A stretch of 64,000 bases of DNA, from assembly GCA_000507305.1 (NCBI GenBank), contig DF239325.1, positions 124,001 through 188,000 of the forward strand, read 5' to 3'. The position numbers were made by a program, and so were the translations under genes. This stretch comes from Breviolum minutum Mf 1.05b.01. Taxonomy: Eukaryota; Sar; Dinophyceae; Suessiales; Symbiodiniaceae. The notes below the pieces were generated by a model. That model was not told the origin of the DNA. It ran no database searches and saw nothing but the letters and a program-made list of their open reading frames with translations. Shown in pieces: positions 1 through 10,541 of this stretch. Within the stretch, counting starts at the first letter, position 1. Every line of letters begins with the position of its first letter.

Positions 1-694
1 GGTTTGTTGGAGAACTATAGATACACTCCCGGAAAAAAAACAGAAACAAAACAACGACAGGAACCTGAAATTGATGGTTTCAGGAATTTTGGAGACTTTT
101 CTGTCAACTACGAGGATTGTTTGGTGTCTATGTTTGTTTTGGAGGGTGTACATACTTACAATGTACAATCCCCACTTCTACAGGGGGTTAAAAATTGGGG
201 GGTTGCCTGAAACCATATTTGTTCGCCGGCTAAACCCAGCAGTTGATCTGAAGTTCCTTCCAAAGGGATAGTATCCCAGTACAATGAACTTGGATGGCAA
301 AAGGTTTATATTGCAACTGAAAAACGTGTGTTTTGACATGATGTGTGATGATGTTAAAATGCAACACAATCTATTGGAATGTACAGCATTTTACTACTAT
401 ATCTTCTATGATTCAAAGGGTTGATTTGAAATTTGTTAATCAAGCATTGTTTTAGTTCTAGTAACTCGTGGTTTCATTGACTTAGAGTCAGGTTTGGAAG
501 GATTAACTTTGGTGATTGCACCCTATTTGCATCTGCTTAATGTTCTTACTATCAGTTTATTAACTGCAGAGGAAATTTAACGTTGGACTTGGAAGTATGT
601 GGTTATATCTTTGGGTATGTGGTACAGCCGGACTTACGGTATATGTATAGATTTGTATATGTTTTGGATATAAGGAGGTTGCGGCAAATATCAG
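1..694. other. Intron or upstream sequence, no gene recognised
   Basis: AT-rich sequence with only short open frames and no recognisable protein similarity. If the helicase begins upstream, as its missing Q motif and GKT motif suggest, this is the 3' part of an intron. I see no inverted-repeat element with both ends here. Confidence 0.4.
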
Positions 695-760
695 GGAGCT
701 GGCTATGAGCAAAGCAATTTCGAAGGGTACAAAAGTGGGGTCAAAAAAACATCTTGAGTG
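695..760 (+). CDS. Candidate exon, DEAD-box helicase motif Ia region
   Basis: The segment follows an acceptor (ATCAG|G) and ends at a donor (GAGTG|GTAAGT). If the previous exon ends in phase 2 with AG, the first residues read R-E-L-A-M, as in motif Ia (PTRELA) of DEAD-box helicases, followed by SKAISKGTKVGSKK. It lies in the expected order and strand, upstream of the post-Ib exon. The match is short, the residues after RELA are not typical, and another frame gives a Gly/Tyr-rich peptide, so this is weak. Confidence 0.25.
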
Positions 761-882
761 GTAAGTGGTCCCTTAGGGGCCTTTGGAGAAGATGGATGTC
801 CATCTTTGTGTGTTTTCTCCTTGTTTATGGGGTCTAGGCTGTTGGTTTGAGAGCTAAGGGACATGTTTTTCATCACGGCTGG

Positions 883-1025
883 TCAACCTACCCCCATGTA
901 AGGTACCCCCATGAGAAATGAAGCCTTAATAAGGCCTTATTGAGGGAACAACTATGGTCAATAACTCCCTATTAAGGCTTTATTTGTCATGGGGGTACTT
1001 TACATGGGGGTAGGTTGACTGGCCA
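883..1025. repeat. Family J inverted-repeat element
   Basis: About 140 bp with long terminal inverted repeats: the left end reads GGTCAACCTACCCCCATG and the right end is its near-perfect reverse complement. The inside holds an inner inverted pair around TAAGGCCTTATT. Related copies are at 21124, 27716, 27950 and 46766. Confidence 0.8.
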
Positions 1026-1258
1026 TGATTTCAGTTTTCTGGGTGGTTTTTGAGGGATATGATCCGATCCGCAAGTTTGAATTGTTTCTTTCTTCCATGC
1101 CCAACAAGGGATCCATGGGAATCGAGGCACAAGTACCTACAGGTACCAGGTTGTCAAAAGGGGTGCTGATCCCAAAACGACAACCTCATGCTTTGTTTGA
1201 TGGATTTCGTTGGGAAGTGGGAAAATCAACAAATACATGTGGTTTATCATTTCCAAAC

Positions 1259-1346
1259 AATCCATGTATGGTATATTTACCTACATTTACCATATTTTAC
1301 CATTAAAAACAACCAAATGTAGGTAAATATACCATGCATGGATGAT
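1259..1346. repeat. Family D palindromic element
   Basis: Near-palindrome of about 88 bp. The left arm reads CATGTATGGTATATTTACC and the right arm is its reverse complement, joined by an A-rich loop containing CAACCAAATG. Better copies are at 12879, 46492, 60422 and 62887. Confidence 0.75.
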
Positions 1347-1466
1347 ATGGGATTTATTCCATTGTGGAAATCTCCAAATCTAAATGATTCATATGGTGCT
1401 AGGGGTCGATCAACTCCCACATGTTTTCCGAAGGGAAAGGGATGGTCGGACCAAAGTTATACGTTC

Positions 1467-1566
1467 CGGTGGTGGTTTCAAAGATTTTATATGTTCATCC
1501 CTTTTTGGGGAAATGATCCAATTTGACTCATATTTTTTCAGATGGATTGGTTCAACCACCAACTAG
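1467..1566. repeat. Family A inverted-repeat element (copy 1)
   Basis: About 100 bp. It begins GGTGGTGGTTTCAAAG and ends with the inverse, CAACCACCAACTAG. The core CCCTTTTTGGGGAAATGATC is shared with the other A copies. The right end abuts TA. Confidence 0.8.
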
Positions 1567-1645
1567 TATAGTAAGGGTTTATATATATATATTTCCATTA
1601 TAAGGCTTCCTGTCATTAAAGTTGGGATGCTTCGCAAGACGACAG

Positions 1646-1691
1646 GCAGAACAGATTCGAATGGGTGTTCATGGTGTTGTGGGAACACCAG
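1646..1691 (+). CDS. DDX5/DBP2: DEAD-box RNA helicase exon, segment after motif Ib
   Basis: Reads AEQIRMGVHGVVGTPG, the part of DEAD-box domain 1 that carries the conserved TPG(R) motif on a hydrophobic strand (VVGTPG), which contacts RNA. The exon follows GACAG| and ends CCAG|GT, leaving phase 1. The frame stays open upstream (residues CFARRQ), so the true start may be 10-30 nt earlier. The last G of TPG is completed by the next exon. The usual R-L after TPG is not in this exon and must come from the next one. Family assignment rests on the downstream exons. Confidence 0.6.
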
Positions 1692-1825
1692 GTGCCAAGG
1701 GAAAAAAACGGATTTCGGATTGATGGATCAAACGGTCACCCCAAAAAAGGTGGTTTAGTACTATTTGAAATAACCTCAAAAGGTGCCAAGGGGGGGGGGG
1801 ACATCCCCTTAATTTCAGGGAAACC

Positions 1826-1935
1826 TACACTCCGGTAAACTAGCATAGCTGGCTGGAAAATGGACGCTTTGAAGATGTATTTTCTACTGGACATGGAGAT
1901 ATTCGATTGCTATGGTAGTTTACCAGAGGGTATGT
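1826..1935. repeat. Family H inverted-repeat element (copy 1)
   Basis: About 110 bp. The left end reads TACACTCCGGTAAACTAGCA; the right end, TAGTTTACCAGAGGGTAT, is its imperfect inverse. It is strongly similar over its full length to 38410-38521, including the core GAAGATGTATTT. Confidence 0.85.
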
Positions 1936-2690
1936 TGGTGAAATATTATGATTTGGCCAGATGGATGGATTGGTAAAAAAAACTCTGAAACTCTTCTCAA
2001 AATCAGAGGGGTAGAAAGAAGAAATACCTAGCAAAGAAACATGACAACGTGACAATCACAGCCCCAGAAATGACCTTCTTGGATTTCTTTCCTTGGAAAT
2101 TTGTGTTTTTTTTAATCCGGATTCAAACATCTCATGGATTATCAGAAGTGAGAAATCAATCACTATCTAAGGTAGGGTGGTTGCATTTGAAGCCTAGGAT
2201 GCATTCCAACATTGCACAATGATCCAACATTACTTTTTGAAAAACACATGGGTAGTGTTTTTATTTCTTTAAGGTAATTGTTTACTTACTATTTCCAAGC
2301 ATGAGCAAGCAAATAAGAAGTTTGTTACAGAAAGAACTGAAAACGAGGACTATAGCAAAAGGGAATATTGACTACTGCTGATACCCTGCTACAACGTGAA
2401 TTTACCAATATTCTTATTCTATTGTACTCATTTTGAACTCAATCGATTCCCCAACAACCTATCTTTTTCTTTTTTATGTATTGAAATCCAGACAACTAAC
2501 ATATTCCCTCCCAAAGGCATTTTGAAGATGATTTTCCTTTTTCGAAGGTGGGATATATGATCGTTCCCTGGAGAATATATTGAGAGACGTTTTCCACATA
2601 TCTCGTATCAACCAATTTCTCTGTGATGTATGTTTCGTTTTCTCTGAGAACCAAAAAACCCCTTGAAGCACCTAGACCTTCAATTCAAAA

Positions 2691-2802
2691 CTAGGTGGTG
2701 GTGGTTTCAAAGATCTTTTATTCTCACCCCTCCTTGGGGAAATGATCCAATTTGACTAATATTTGACTCATATGTTTGGGATGGTTTGAAACCACCAACT
2801 CG
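2691..2802. repeat. Family A inverted-repeat element (copy 2)
   Basis: Starts CTAGGTGGTGG and ends ACCACCAACTCG. The inside repeats the family core (TCACCCCT, TTGGGGAAATGATCC, TTTGACTAATATTTG), with a small internal duplication of TTTGACT. Confidence 0.8.
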
Positions 2803-3064
2803 AAAAGCAAGGCCGCATTCAAGACTTTTGTGAAGGTGGACAACTGCGTTCCTTGGAAAACTCCCAGTTTTAGGAGGTACAACGGTGCGGTTGCACCGAA
2901 CCCAAGGGGGGTTGCCGTCCTTAAAATGTAGGCCGGGGATGTTTCATTGACACCCGAAAAAAAACGGAACCATCCAAGGCATCCAAACACTCTTCCAGGT
3001 CCAGGGAAGTTGAAGTTTTTGGTGAATAAATTTTGTGGAGGACATTGACAAAGAGAAAGGTTTC

Positions 3065-3162
3065 CTAGTTGGTGGTTTCAAAGATTTTGTATTTTCACCC
3101 CTATTTGGGGAAGATTCCCATTTTGACTAATATTTTTCAATTGGGTTGAAACCACCAACTAG
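3065..3162. repeat. Family A inverted-repeat element (copy 3)
   Basis: Intact copy. It starts CTAGTTGGTGGTTTCAAAG and ends TTGAAACCACCAACTAG, a perfect 17-bp terminal inverted repeat that includes the flanking CTAG. Confidence 0.9.
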
Positions 3163-3227
3163 ATTTTCATTGCATATACTCACGAAATGTCCTTTTTTCA
3201 GGAACGTAGAAGATTCGGACCCAAATC

Positions 3228-3352
3228 ATTGGTACACCCCTGAAAATTCACATGGAACGCAATAATGAAGGTTTGGAAGATGATGTTCTTTTTCAATTGC
3301 GCGATTTTTATGTTCCATGTTAATCTTCCAGATATCTTCCAGGGTGTATCTA
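3228..3352. repeat. Family F-type inverted-repeat element
   Basis: Starts TACACCCCTGAAAATTCACA and ends with an inverse-like GATATCTTCCAGGGTGTA. Both ends lie at TA. It contains the family core GGTTTGGAAGATGATG. It is a diverged member of a group including 33908 and 40419. Confidence 0.6.
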
Positions 3353-4194
3353 ACGAATCATTGGCCAGCATGCCTTCCGGGGCGCTTTGTACATAGTTGA
3401 GGTGAGGAACGGAAAAAATCTTGCTGTTGAATTATATACAGTAAGGCCCCCCCCCGGGTTACAAATGTGATATAATCCTAGTCACCCCACTTACAATATT
3501 TGGGGCGCCCATTATTGTAGTCGTTGCTATAAGGATTTTTACAAAGCTCTATTGCTTTGTGAATCCCTCGTCATCAACCAGTATATGCAATGTCCTAAAA
3601 ATCCAAACCCCTCCCTAGAATAGGATTGAGGGTTCCAATCCCATTCTTAGAATAATGTAGGGGTAGTCCCTTCCTTAGGACATACCTTGATGCTTAGGGA
3701 TGGACATGGGATAGAGTTTTGTGGTGATCGTAATTCAGATGTTCACCCAATACTAGGCATAGTGTGGTCGAGCGTTTCTGTCACCGGTCTGTCACCCAAC
3801 CATATCATTCCCCGTGAAAGCAAATTCAACAAAGACACAATTCAATCAAAAACTCTGGTCTTCTTGGGAAAGGAACATGTTGAATTACATGTGCACCTCA
3901 AATCCAAGTACTTTAGATAGAAACTTCACACCTTTCAACAATCAATGCTGTGTAAGTTCAGACATCCGGCGAACCACCTGGGATGTAAAAAAAACACGTT
4001 GTAAATAGTGAGATAAACTACCAACCTCAACTGGTTTTCTCGCCTCAAGAGTAGTTGGCTGGAAAATCCACCATGAATGGATTGATATTTGTAAGGGGGG
4101 ACTTCCAGCAACCGCCATGTCAGTTCAACATAGGGGGCCCAATCGGAGCCAAGAAAAAAAAACTCTGAAAATAGGCAAAGGGGCCCAAACCTTA

Positions 4195-4315
4195 AGGATC
4201 CAATCACCTGACACGTCAGAGGATGAGCAAGGGGTGACAAAAAATCACTTTCTCAGCAAGATAATCATTTAGGTTCCATGAATCATTCTCAGTTTAGGTG
4301 AGCCAGGATCCCTTA
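4195..4315. repeat. Family P inverted-repeat element
   Basis: Starts AGGATCCAATCACCTGA and ends with the inverse-like AGGTGAGCCAGGATCC. Similar diverged copies lie at 39355-39478, 50660-50765, 51645-51790 and 53731-53855. Confidence 0.5.
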
Positions 4316-4410
4316 CAAAATATAGATCCCTTTTAGAATAATGAGGCAAGGTGTTTCAGGAATGTCTTTATTTCTTGAAAAATCGCTCCTGTGGTGCGAA
4401 ACTTCTCGAC

Positions 4411-4552
4411 TTAACTTGGATGTCCCAAGAAGTTCGGATCAATGGTTAGGATCAGCGGGTTATAACCCCAATGACTACACCATTTCTAAGTAGGTGAAAT
4501 AACTCATTGATCCTAACCATTGCTCCTAACTTCCAACGGGACATCCAAGTTA
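4411..4552. repeat. Family B inverted-repeat element (copy 1)
   Basis: Starts TTAACTTGGATGTCCC and ends GGGACATCCAAGTTAA, so the terminal inverted repeat is flanked by TTAA on both sides. It ends only 9 bp before the next helicase exon, so its right end forms the acceptor region of the intron. Confidence 0.85.
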
Positions 4553-4561
4553 ACCCCCGAG

Positions 4562-4596
4562 GTTTGGGCCGTGTAACCAAGCTGACCTTGGATGAG
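4562..4596 (+). CDS. DDX5/DBP2: DEAD-box RNA helicase exon, strand leading into motif II
   Basis: A 35-nt exon encoding (G)LGRVTKLTLDE, the strand before the DEAD box (family form: L-x-R-V-T-Y-L-V-L-D-E). The acceptor is CCGAG|G and the donor GATGAG|GTAAGAG, one of the best consensus donors in the window. It enters in phase 1 and leaves in phase 0, so the intron splits the DEAD motif exactly between E and A. The next exon begins ADRMLDMGF in the same phase, which confirms the junction. The acceptor lies at the edge of a family B element. Confidence 0.8.
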
Positions 4597-5137
4597 GTAA
4601 GAGAGTCGGATCTTGAGAAAACCCTGGGTGGGACGCTGGTGACTGGTTGGTTGGTTGGTTGGGGGGTATGTTTGGGGTTCCCCAGTTTTGAAATCAAAAC
4701 ATTGGGTTAGTAAGGTCCCCATAAGGAAGTCAGTAAATGGTTAGTAAGGGGGGGAAACCTTAAGGATCTAATAGAAAAAACCGTTTGGGAAGACAAGGGG
4801 ATTCCCGGATTCCCCCAGTTTTGGACACTTTTCCCTCCCTGGAGAATCCTATACAACATGGTTGAAGATGATGGGATTTTGTTTGATTGGTTTTTTGTGT
4901 CTCAAAAGTGGAAACACTTTGAAGTGGAAAGTACTGTACATTTGGACAGCATGATTTTTTTTGGGGGGTTACATGTTTATTTTGTTTTGCTGGGGGTGGG
5001 TATTAAAGGAGGTTAGTTACAGTCACTACAGGACCTGGGGTTTTATGTGCGAGGGTGAAACATATGTAAATTTGAAGGATTTCAATCCCGAGTTAGTCAG
5101 ACAAGGGCCAGGGGTCATGAAATGGGACTACCATTAT

Positions 5138-5235
5138 CTAGCTGGTGGTTTCAAATATTTTTTATTTTCATCCCTACCTGGGGAAGGTTTCTATTTTGAC
5201 TAATATTTTCAAAGGGGTTAAAACCACCAACCAGC
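5138..5235. repeat. Family A inverted-repeat element (copy 4)
   Basis: Starts CTAGCTGGTGGTTTCAAAT and ends TTAAAACCACCAACCAGC. The core TCCCTACCTGGGGAAGG is typical of the family. Confidence 0.85.
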
Positions 5236-5676
5236 TATTGTGGGGATCCAAGTTGATGCTACAAATCGTATGGTGAATTTGAAGGATTTCCCCATGGAAA
5301 AGAAATAGTGCCTTGTGGTGGAAAAGGTGTCATATCTTCATGATCCCATCAGTCCATCTTAATAAACAGGAGCTGAGAATGGTGTAAATTGTAAATAGGA
5401 TTCTGGAACTGTTCAAAATTTGCATTAATCAAATTTTGTACACAATTCTAGGGACTAGGGACCACTTTTGTTTGCTGAAATCCTGTGAAGAATGAATATT
5501 TTAAGTGGGATAGAAAATACCACCCTCAAGTGGTACAAGATTGTCCACGATGCACATCAATCATACTGCACAAGTACAAACCATGACTCTCTCGGTGGCC
5601 GAGTTTTGCATGTAAATCAACAGCTAGGGTACAGTACCCCTCCTCCAATCACACTTCAAGAAGTAAATGAAGCGCA

Positions 5677-5829
5677 TACTTGGAGGATCATCCCATATAG
5701 TAAGTGGTTAATAACCCCCATTTATAAGCCATGAATGGCCATTCGCAAGGGGTCCCACAACCCTACTTAGGAGGCCAACAACTAACCATGGTTATTAACC
5801 ACTTACTAACAGGGATGATCCTCCAAGTA
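5677..5829. repeat. Family C inverted-repeat element (intact copy)
   Basis: 153 bp. Starts TACTTGGAGGATCATCCC and ends GGGATGATCCTCCAAGTA, a near-perfect 18-bp terminal inverted repeat, followed inward by AGTAAGTGGTTAATAACC and its inverse. It is the reference copy for recognising broken copies at 7281, 10497, 60655 and 61515. Confidence 0.9.
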
Positions 5830-6223
5830 CCTGTATACTACCCCCATTAAAAGATCACATCTACGCAGCTGCCATGTATCCGAAACCCAGATGCTGATTG
5901 ATGTGATGGGAATATAGTTTTCCACACCGTTTCCCTGTTGTTCATGTGGGTGTTTCCAAAAAAGGGACCCCAAAATGGACGGTTTATAATGGAAAACCCT
6001 ATTAAGATGGATGATTTGGGGGTACCACTATTTTCGGAAACATCCATGTGGCCATGTATTCACTTTAAATGTACAAGGTGAAGCTCCTACTTTTTTTAGT
6101 TATAAATGGACTTCTATTAACCCCAAGTTACCCAAGTCTAGCCTGGCCATTTATAGGGGTTACCCATTACTTGTAGGTATAATCCATCCATCCATCCATG
6201 CCACGGACGGTGGCTGGCTCCAG

Positions 6224-6288
6224 GCGGATCGGATGTTGGATATGGGTTTTGAGCCGCAGATCCGGAAGATCATGTTGCAGATCCCCAG
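6224..6288 (+). CDS. DDX5/DBP2: DEAD-box RNA helicase exon, rest of motif II
   Basis: A 65-nt exon that begins with the A-D of D-E-A-D and continues RMLDMGFEPQIRKIMLQIP. This segment is highly conserved in DDX5/DBP2 helicases, where DEAD coordinates Mg-ATP and the following helix leads to motif III. The acceptor is CTCCAG|G. The donor CCCAG|GT leaves phase 2 (AG), and the next recognised exon supplies G to make Arg. The frame upstream of the acceptor (DGGWLQ) is intronic. This is one of the surest exons in the window. Confidence 0.9.
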
Positions 6289-6819
6289 GTTGCTTCGGGG
6301 GTTGGTTAACAAATCAACAGTCCCAACCGTGCTTGGGGGATATGGTGGGGAACACCGGGGGGAAGTTTCCGGGGGATAGAACACATGTGGGAAGACGACC
6401 TTGCTTTCAAAAATTAGGGGTTCTTGGGGTTGACACTTTAGGTGGAACCTACTTAAGCATGAGATGCCAAACATTTTGTTCACCTTGTGTTACAGTGGAG
6501 ACAAAATAGAGACATGAAACATGATTATTATTTTGAAAGGAGGTATATACTTTGTATTTGTAATGATTTTGTTTGTTCTATTGTTTTCAAGGTGGAATCA
6601 TTTTCAGCATTCAACTTCAATAATTTTCAGTGATTGTTTTGTTGCTTTTGGAGATGGAAGGTGATCCAGATCCCCAATGGCGATGAGGGATGAGTTAATG
6701 ATGAGGGATGAGTGAAATATTAAATGGATCTGTATATCCGGTGATATGAAGTTAAATGATCAGCAAGTGTTTGTTGCTATACGGCCATGGCTATACCCAT
6801 GTACGACTAACAACAACAC

Positions 6820-7110
<291 letters not shown>

Positions 7111-7280
7111 GACGACGACAACAATCATCCCTAATTGGGATATGCATCATAGGTTGTGATGAACTTTCAGTTGAGCATCGGTGGAAGATTAGAACTCTTC
7201 CACCTTCTCAATCGCTGGTTCTGGCACTTTTGAGAACTGGGCTGTCAGGAATCGAGCATGATCACAAGTTTTTGTAGGTG

Positions 7281-7318
7281 TACTTGGAGGATCATCCCAG
7301 CTAGTAAGTGGTAAACAA
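7281..7318. repeat. Family C left half
   Basis: Reads TACTTGGAGGATCATCCCAG, then CTAGTAAGTGGTAAA: the left terminal repeat and subterminal part of family C, broken off where a block of different composition begins. The matching right half is at 10497-10541. Confidence 0.8.
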
Positions 7319-7335
7319 AAAATAGTAAGTCTTCA

Positions 7336-7485
7336 TCAAAGCGGTTGCAAGACACCGCCATCAACCGCCTAGACTACTTCAACCGGCAACTGTTGGAGAC
7401 GGACAAGCCAGCCCAAGAAGTGCCCTGGAACCTAGAAGATGCGGTCAAATGGATTGCTGGAGCCTTAGTTAGAGGACACTTTACC
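7336..7485 (+). pseudogene. Coding-like fragment, unknown protein
   Basis: An open frame of about 50 residues, including INRLDYFNRQLLETDKP and NLEDAVKWIAGALVRGHFT, ending at TAG. Amphipathic composition and balanced codon use suggest real past coding sequence. There is no start codon, and I do not recognise the protein. It lies at the left edge of the block inside the split C element. Confidence 0.4.
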
Positions 7486-7687
7486 TAGTTACGGAATCTG
7501 ACTGCGTCAATCAAATTTGTCTTCTCAGCTTGCACAAGGCCGATCGGCTACGTGTTACTACGTCGGCGGTATACAGGCGTGGTCAGAGACCCTGACCCAC
7601 GCCTGGCACACGATGGTGGCAAACCATCTCAACCCACCAGAGGCGCCAACGATGTTTTTGCGTCATTCCAACATGTTCGTAACCTGA

Positions 7688-8020
7688 TTGATGAAGCAGG
7701 ACGTGGAACGCATTGCCGACCGCCTGAAACACCTCGAAGAGAAAGAAAAAGCAGCCAAAAAACTAAAAAAACAAGCTGCGAACGAGTACAAGAAAAACGA
7801 GAAGGTTCGAAAGGCCAGGCAACAGTTGAGAGATCTCAGGTTTTACGGAGTATTTCATCGCATCCTTGGCAGGCGAAAGAGAAAGCCCAGAAGAACCAAA
7901 ACCGCAAGCAGCGGGAGCACCGAAAAGAATTCAAAAAGGAGGAGAAGGAGACCCAAAATTTTCAAAAGGCAAGAGACGCTCACAGAATGATAGCAAGCCC
8001 ATTGCAGATAATTCCCCTCT
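7688..8020 (+). pseudogene. Frameshifted Lys/Glu-rich coiled-coil fragment
   Basis: One frame reads DVERIADRLKHLEEKEKAAK and continues as a charged heptad-like helix to about 7835. Similar character then resumes in a different frame from about 7870 (KEKAQKNQNRKQREHRKEF and on), ending at TGA near 8024. This pattern is expected of a coiled-coil gene broken by at least one frameshift. More Lys/Glu-rich scraps follow to about 8900. No family is recognised. Confidence 0.4.
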
Positions 8021-8689
8021 GTTGATGTTCGTGTGTCTAGTATAGAACATACTTCCATAGAAACCGTATACTTTTGAAAATAAGATCACGTGAGCGCAGT
8101 GCCAATGTAGAGCAACGACCAGTCAAATATCGATCCAATCCAATGAGTCAAGACTTCTGAAAAGCAGGCACCGCCGAAGTTGCTTGCGTTGCGGGAGAAG
8201 GACACGAACCGGAAGCGCGACTACCGAGCCCAGATATAGCTGACTCGGAAGCCCGAATTCGAGAGGCGAGGTCTGAAACATAAGCATGAGTCGACAAGAA
8301 CACAAAGGACAAATGTATGACATGTGCCCATTGCAGGAACAGGGGAAGGCCGAGAAGTCGCTGAGGGCAGCTGGGAGCGAACCCACCGTGACTGACCTCT
8401 GGGAAGCGACGAAGCTTCGAACAAAGGCAGGCCACATTCAATAGACGAAGCATTGAAAAACTAGAAAGCCTCCTGCCCTGCAGGATTTGAAGCTCGCCGC
8501 TCCCGGCACACGGCTTGCCAAGCCAAAGAAGCCTGATATTTTGGAGGCAACTGCAAACTAGCGCGGAGTACCGTGAGCAATTTTTTTTTGAATCACATAC
8601 CATTCCTTCCAGAAGGCCCTCCAGAAAACCTTTGAGGACTTAAAAGTAGCACGGGGTACCATGAGCAGTTCTTTTTGCATCAAATATCA

Positions 8690-8958
8690 GAAAGCAACAT
8701 TTGACAGGAGAAAGAAGACAAAGACTACCAACAGGCCCTCAAGGCCTTGCGAGAAGCAGCCCGGAAAGACGAGGATGAGAAAGACAGGCAGGAAGAACCT
8801 GCAACCGGACATAAAGCCACCAGGCCAGTTTCCAAATTTGTCCACGCTCGCCAGGGATCCCAAGGCGAAAAGCTGCAAGGACTGAGAGAAAGCCAGAGGC
8901 CCAAGTATTGCATTGCTACCACCCTGCTTGCACTGGCCGGTTTTGTTTTTGCAAGCTG
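8690..8958 (+). pseudogene. Further coiled-coil-like coding scrap
   Basis: A frame open to TGA at 8957-8959 contains DYQQALKALREAARKDEDEK and then a basic, polar stretch. Its composition resembles the fragment at 7688-8020, suggesting one decayed gene. A short direct repeat (TAGC, CGGAGTACC or CGGGGTACC, then ATGAGCA or GTGAGCA) at about 8558 and 8646 precedes it. Function unknown. Confidence 0.3.
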
Positions 8959-10496
8959 ACCGACACAGGACAGTTCCACGCCGAAGGCTCAGCGAGATAC
9001 CTGCATCGTTGTGCCAGGTGTATCCAATGATTGTTTGCAGCAGATATTTCTGTATATATATATATATTCACAAATTCTATATTTGAATCTAAGTATCATC
9101 GACTGCATGAGACTCCCAGTACTAAATCTTAGATTAGCTTTTTCACTGGAAGCAAACTACCGTTTTCCGACTGTGTTCAAATGTAACCTGCGCATAATAT
9201 TGTGACGAACAAAAGGCAACAACCTTCATATCATCTATGCAAAAATGTTTATCTAGGTTCATGGCCAAACGAAGCGTTTAATTATTTTACGCTTTATCAA
9301 GATATCATGCATGGATTGTGGACACGAATCATATCTTCTGTTGTTGAACTTGGTGTCGATTTTCCAGGGGGTAGCGGATAGTCCTGCAATGTCTTTTCAG
9401 GGGCGAGATGTACAACCTAACTCATACCGAACAAGATCAACATGGCACCTGAAAAGTACACCGAAAAGGAATAGGGAATTCAAAATTTGGAAAGCATCAG
9501 TTTTTCAAGTTCATGTTAGTTTTTGTGATTTTTATCTACCCTACTTCGGGAAATGATCAAATTTGATGGGCACTTTAAAAGAATAGCATTTGATTTGGGG
9601 GGAATTGTTTTTGATTTGGATGCTTGGGGTGTCGAGAGGCTTTCAAAGATTGCCTTGCAGATCTTGTTTGTTCTCTTCAGGTTTCCTTTCTGAGGTACTA
9701 GCCCTGGAGTCTGAGCGTGTGTAGTCCGGTACTCACATCCTTGATGTTGGCCTTCAAAGAAGGATGTCACTCAAATTGAGAGGAATCCCCTCATTCATGG
9801 GGATGCGGTTCCTGTCCAGCGTTCTTTTTGATATTATTGTGTTTGAAGCTTCGTGTCTTCATTGGATACTGTATCAATGGCCTGTGTGGCATCTGGAGAA
9901 CACAGGGGTGATGATAGAAGATCTAGATTCTGGACTAAACCTTTAGCCGCTACAGCGGGGCACGCATCAGCGGGAGGGAAAACAAATACAGACTCATGCC
10001 CTGTTTGTCCATCCTGACCAAGAGCCTTGTTTCCCTAAAGTTTCAACATTGAATTCGCGCCATCCATATCAGTGGAGCGGCCAGGTAAACATGGCCATTG
10101 CAATATGGATTTGCATCCTTCTGAAGGGTAGCCCCTGACGCAACCTGACATAGGAGATTTCCAATTTTCAATGTGCATGGCCACTCACATGGCTCGGTTC
10201 TGCTTAGCAGGGAAAGTCGGCCGCAGGGCCCGAATGCTAACTCTTCATGTCCTGGACTGCGATTCCGATGACGCTTGCGACTAGAAACGTAAAAAATAGA
10301 AAAAACAAGGCTAAATTTCTCGCGCGCTTGCCGCACCACCAATGAAGCAGCTCTTGTTCCCTGCTATCAGGCTCAGCATAGGATTAGATTTTTTGGACAT
10401 TCTGTTTACATGGGGCTCGTGGTGGCCATGCAGGCAGGTGTTATGGTTTCCTTTTCAGAAGATGACCTGGAACAATTCTACTTAGCGGACTTGCTA

Positions 10497-10541
10497 ACCA
10501 TGGTTATTAACCAGTTAATAACTGCGACGATCCTCCAAGTA
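10497..10541. repeat. Family C right half
   Basis: Reads AACCATGGTTATTAACCAGT, then TAATAACTG, then CGATCCTCCAAGTA: the right half of family C, complementary in position to the left half at 7281-7318. Confidence 0.8.

Larger units (their letters stand above)
1692..4561 (+). other. Helicase intron(s), repeat-filled
   Basis: Intervening sequence between two helicase exons that are phase-compatible (phase 1 out, phase 1 in). It holds family H (1826), two family A copies (2691, 3065), family F (3228), a family P copy near 4195 and family B (4411). The joined protein lacks about 12 residues normally found between TPGR and the strand before DEAD, so a small exon of 3n nt is probably hidden here. 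A weak candidate near 3388-3410 (LPGRFVHS) runs into a stop and was not annotated. Confidence 0.5.
4597..6223 (+). other. Helicase intron (1627 nt) splitting the DEAD box
   Basis: GTAAGAG...CTCCAG intron between phase-0 exons. It contains a family A copy (5138) and an intact family C copy (5677). I see no coding segment inside. Confidence 0.75.
7319..10496. mobile_element. 3.2-kb block inside a split family C element
   Basis: The block is bounded on the left by a family C left end and on the right by a family C right end in the correct inverted orientation. It includes a GC-richer part (about 7340-8960) with fragments of reading frame that look once protein-coding, followed by about 1.5 kb of mixed sequence. 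It may be the interior of a larger family C transposon, or unrelated DNA inserted into a MITE. I recognise no transposase motif. The boundaries rest only on the two C halves. Confidence 0.45.

Noticed and set aside
3378..3412. LPGRFVHS as the missing TPGRL segment of the helicase
   Set aside because: The frame meets TGA before a donor and no good acceptor precedes it.
8148..8603. 151-residue minus-strand frame rich in Leu, Ser and Cys
   Set aside because: It is antisense to the Lys/Glu-rich decayed coding block; such mirror frames (Leu/Ser/Phe-rich) arise opposite purine-rich coding DNA.
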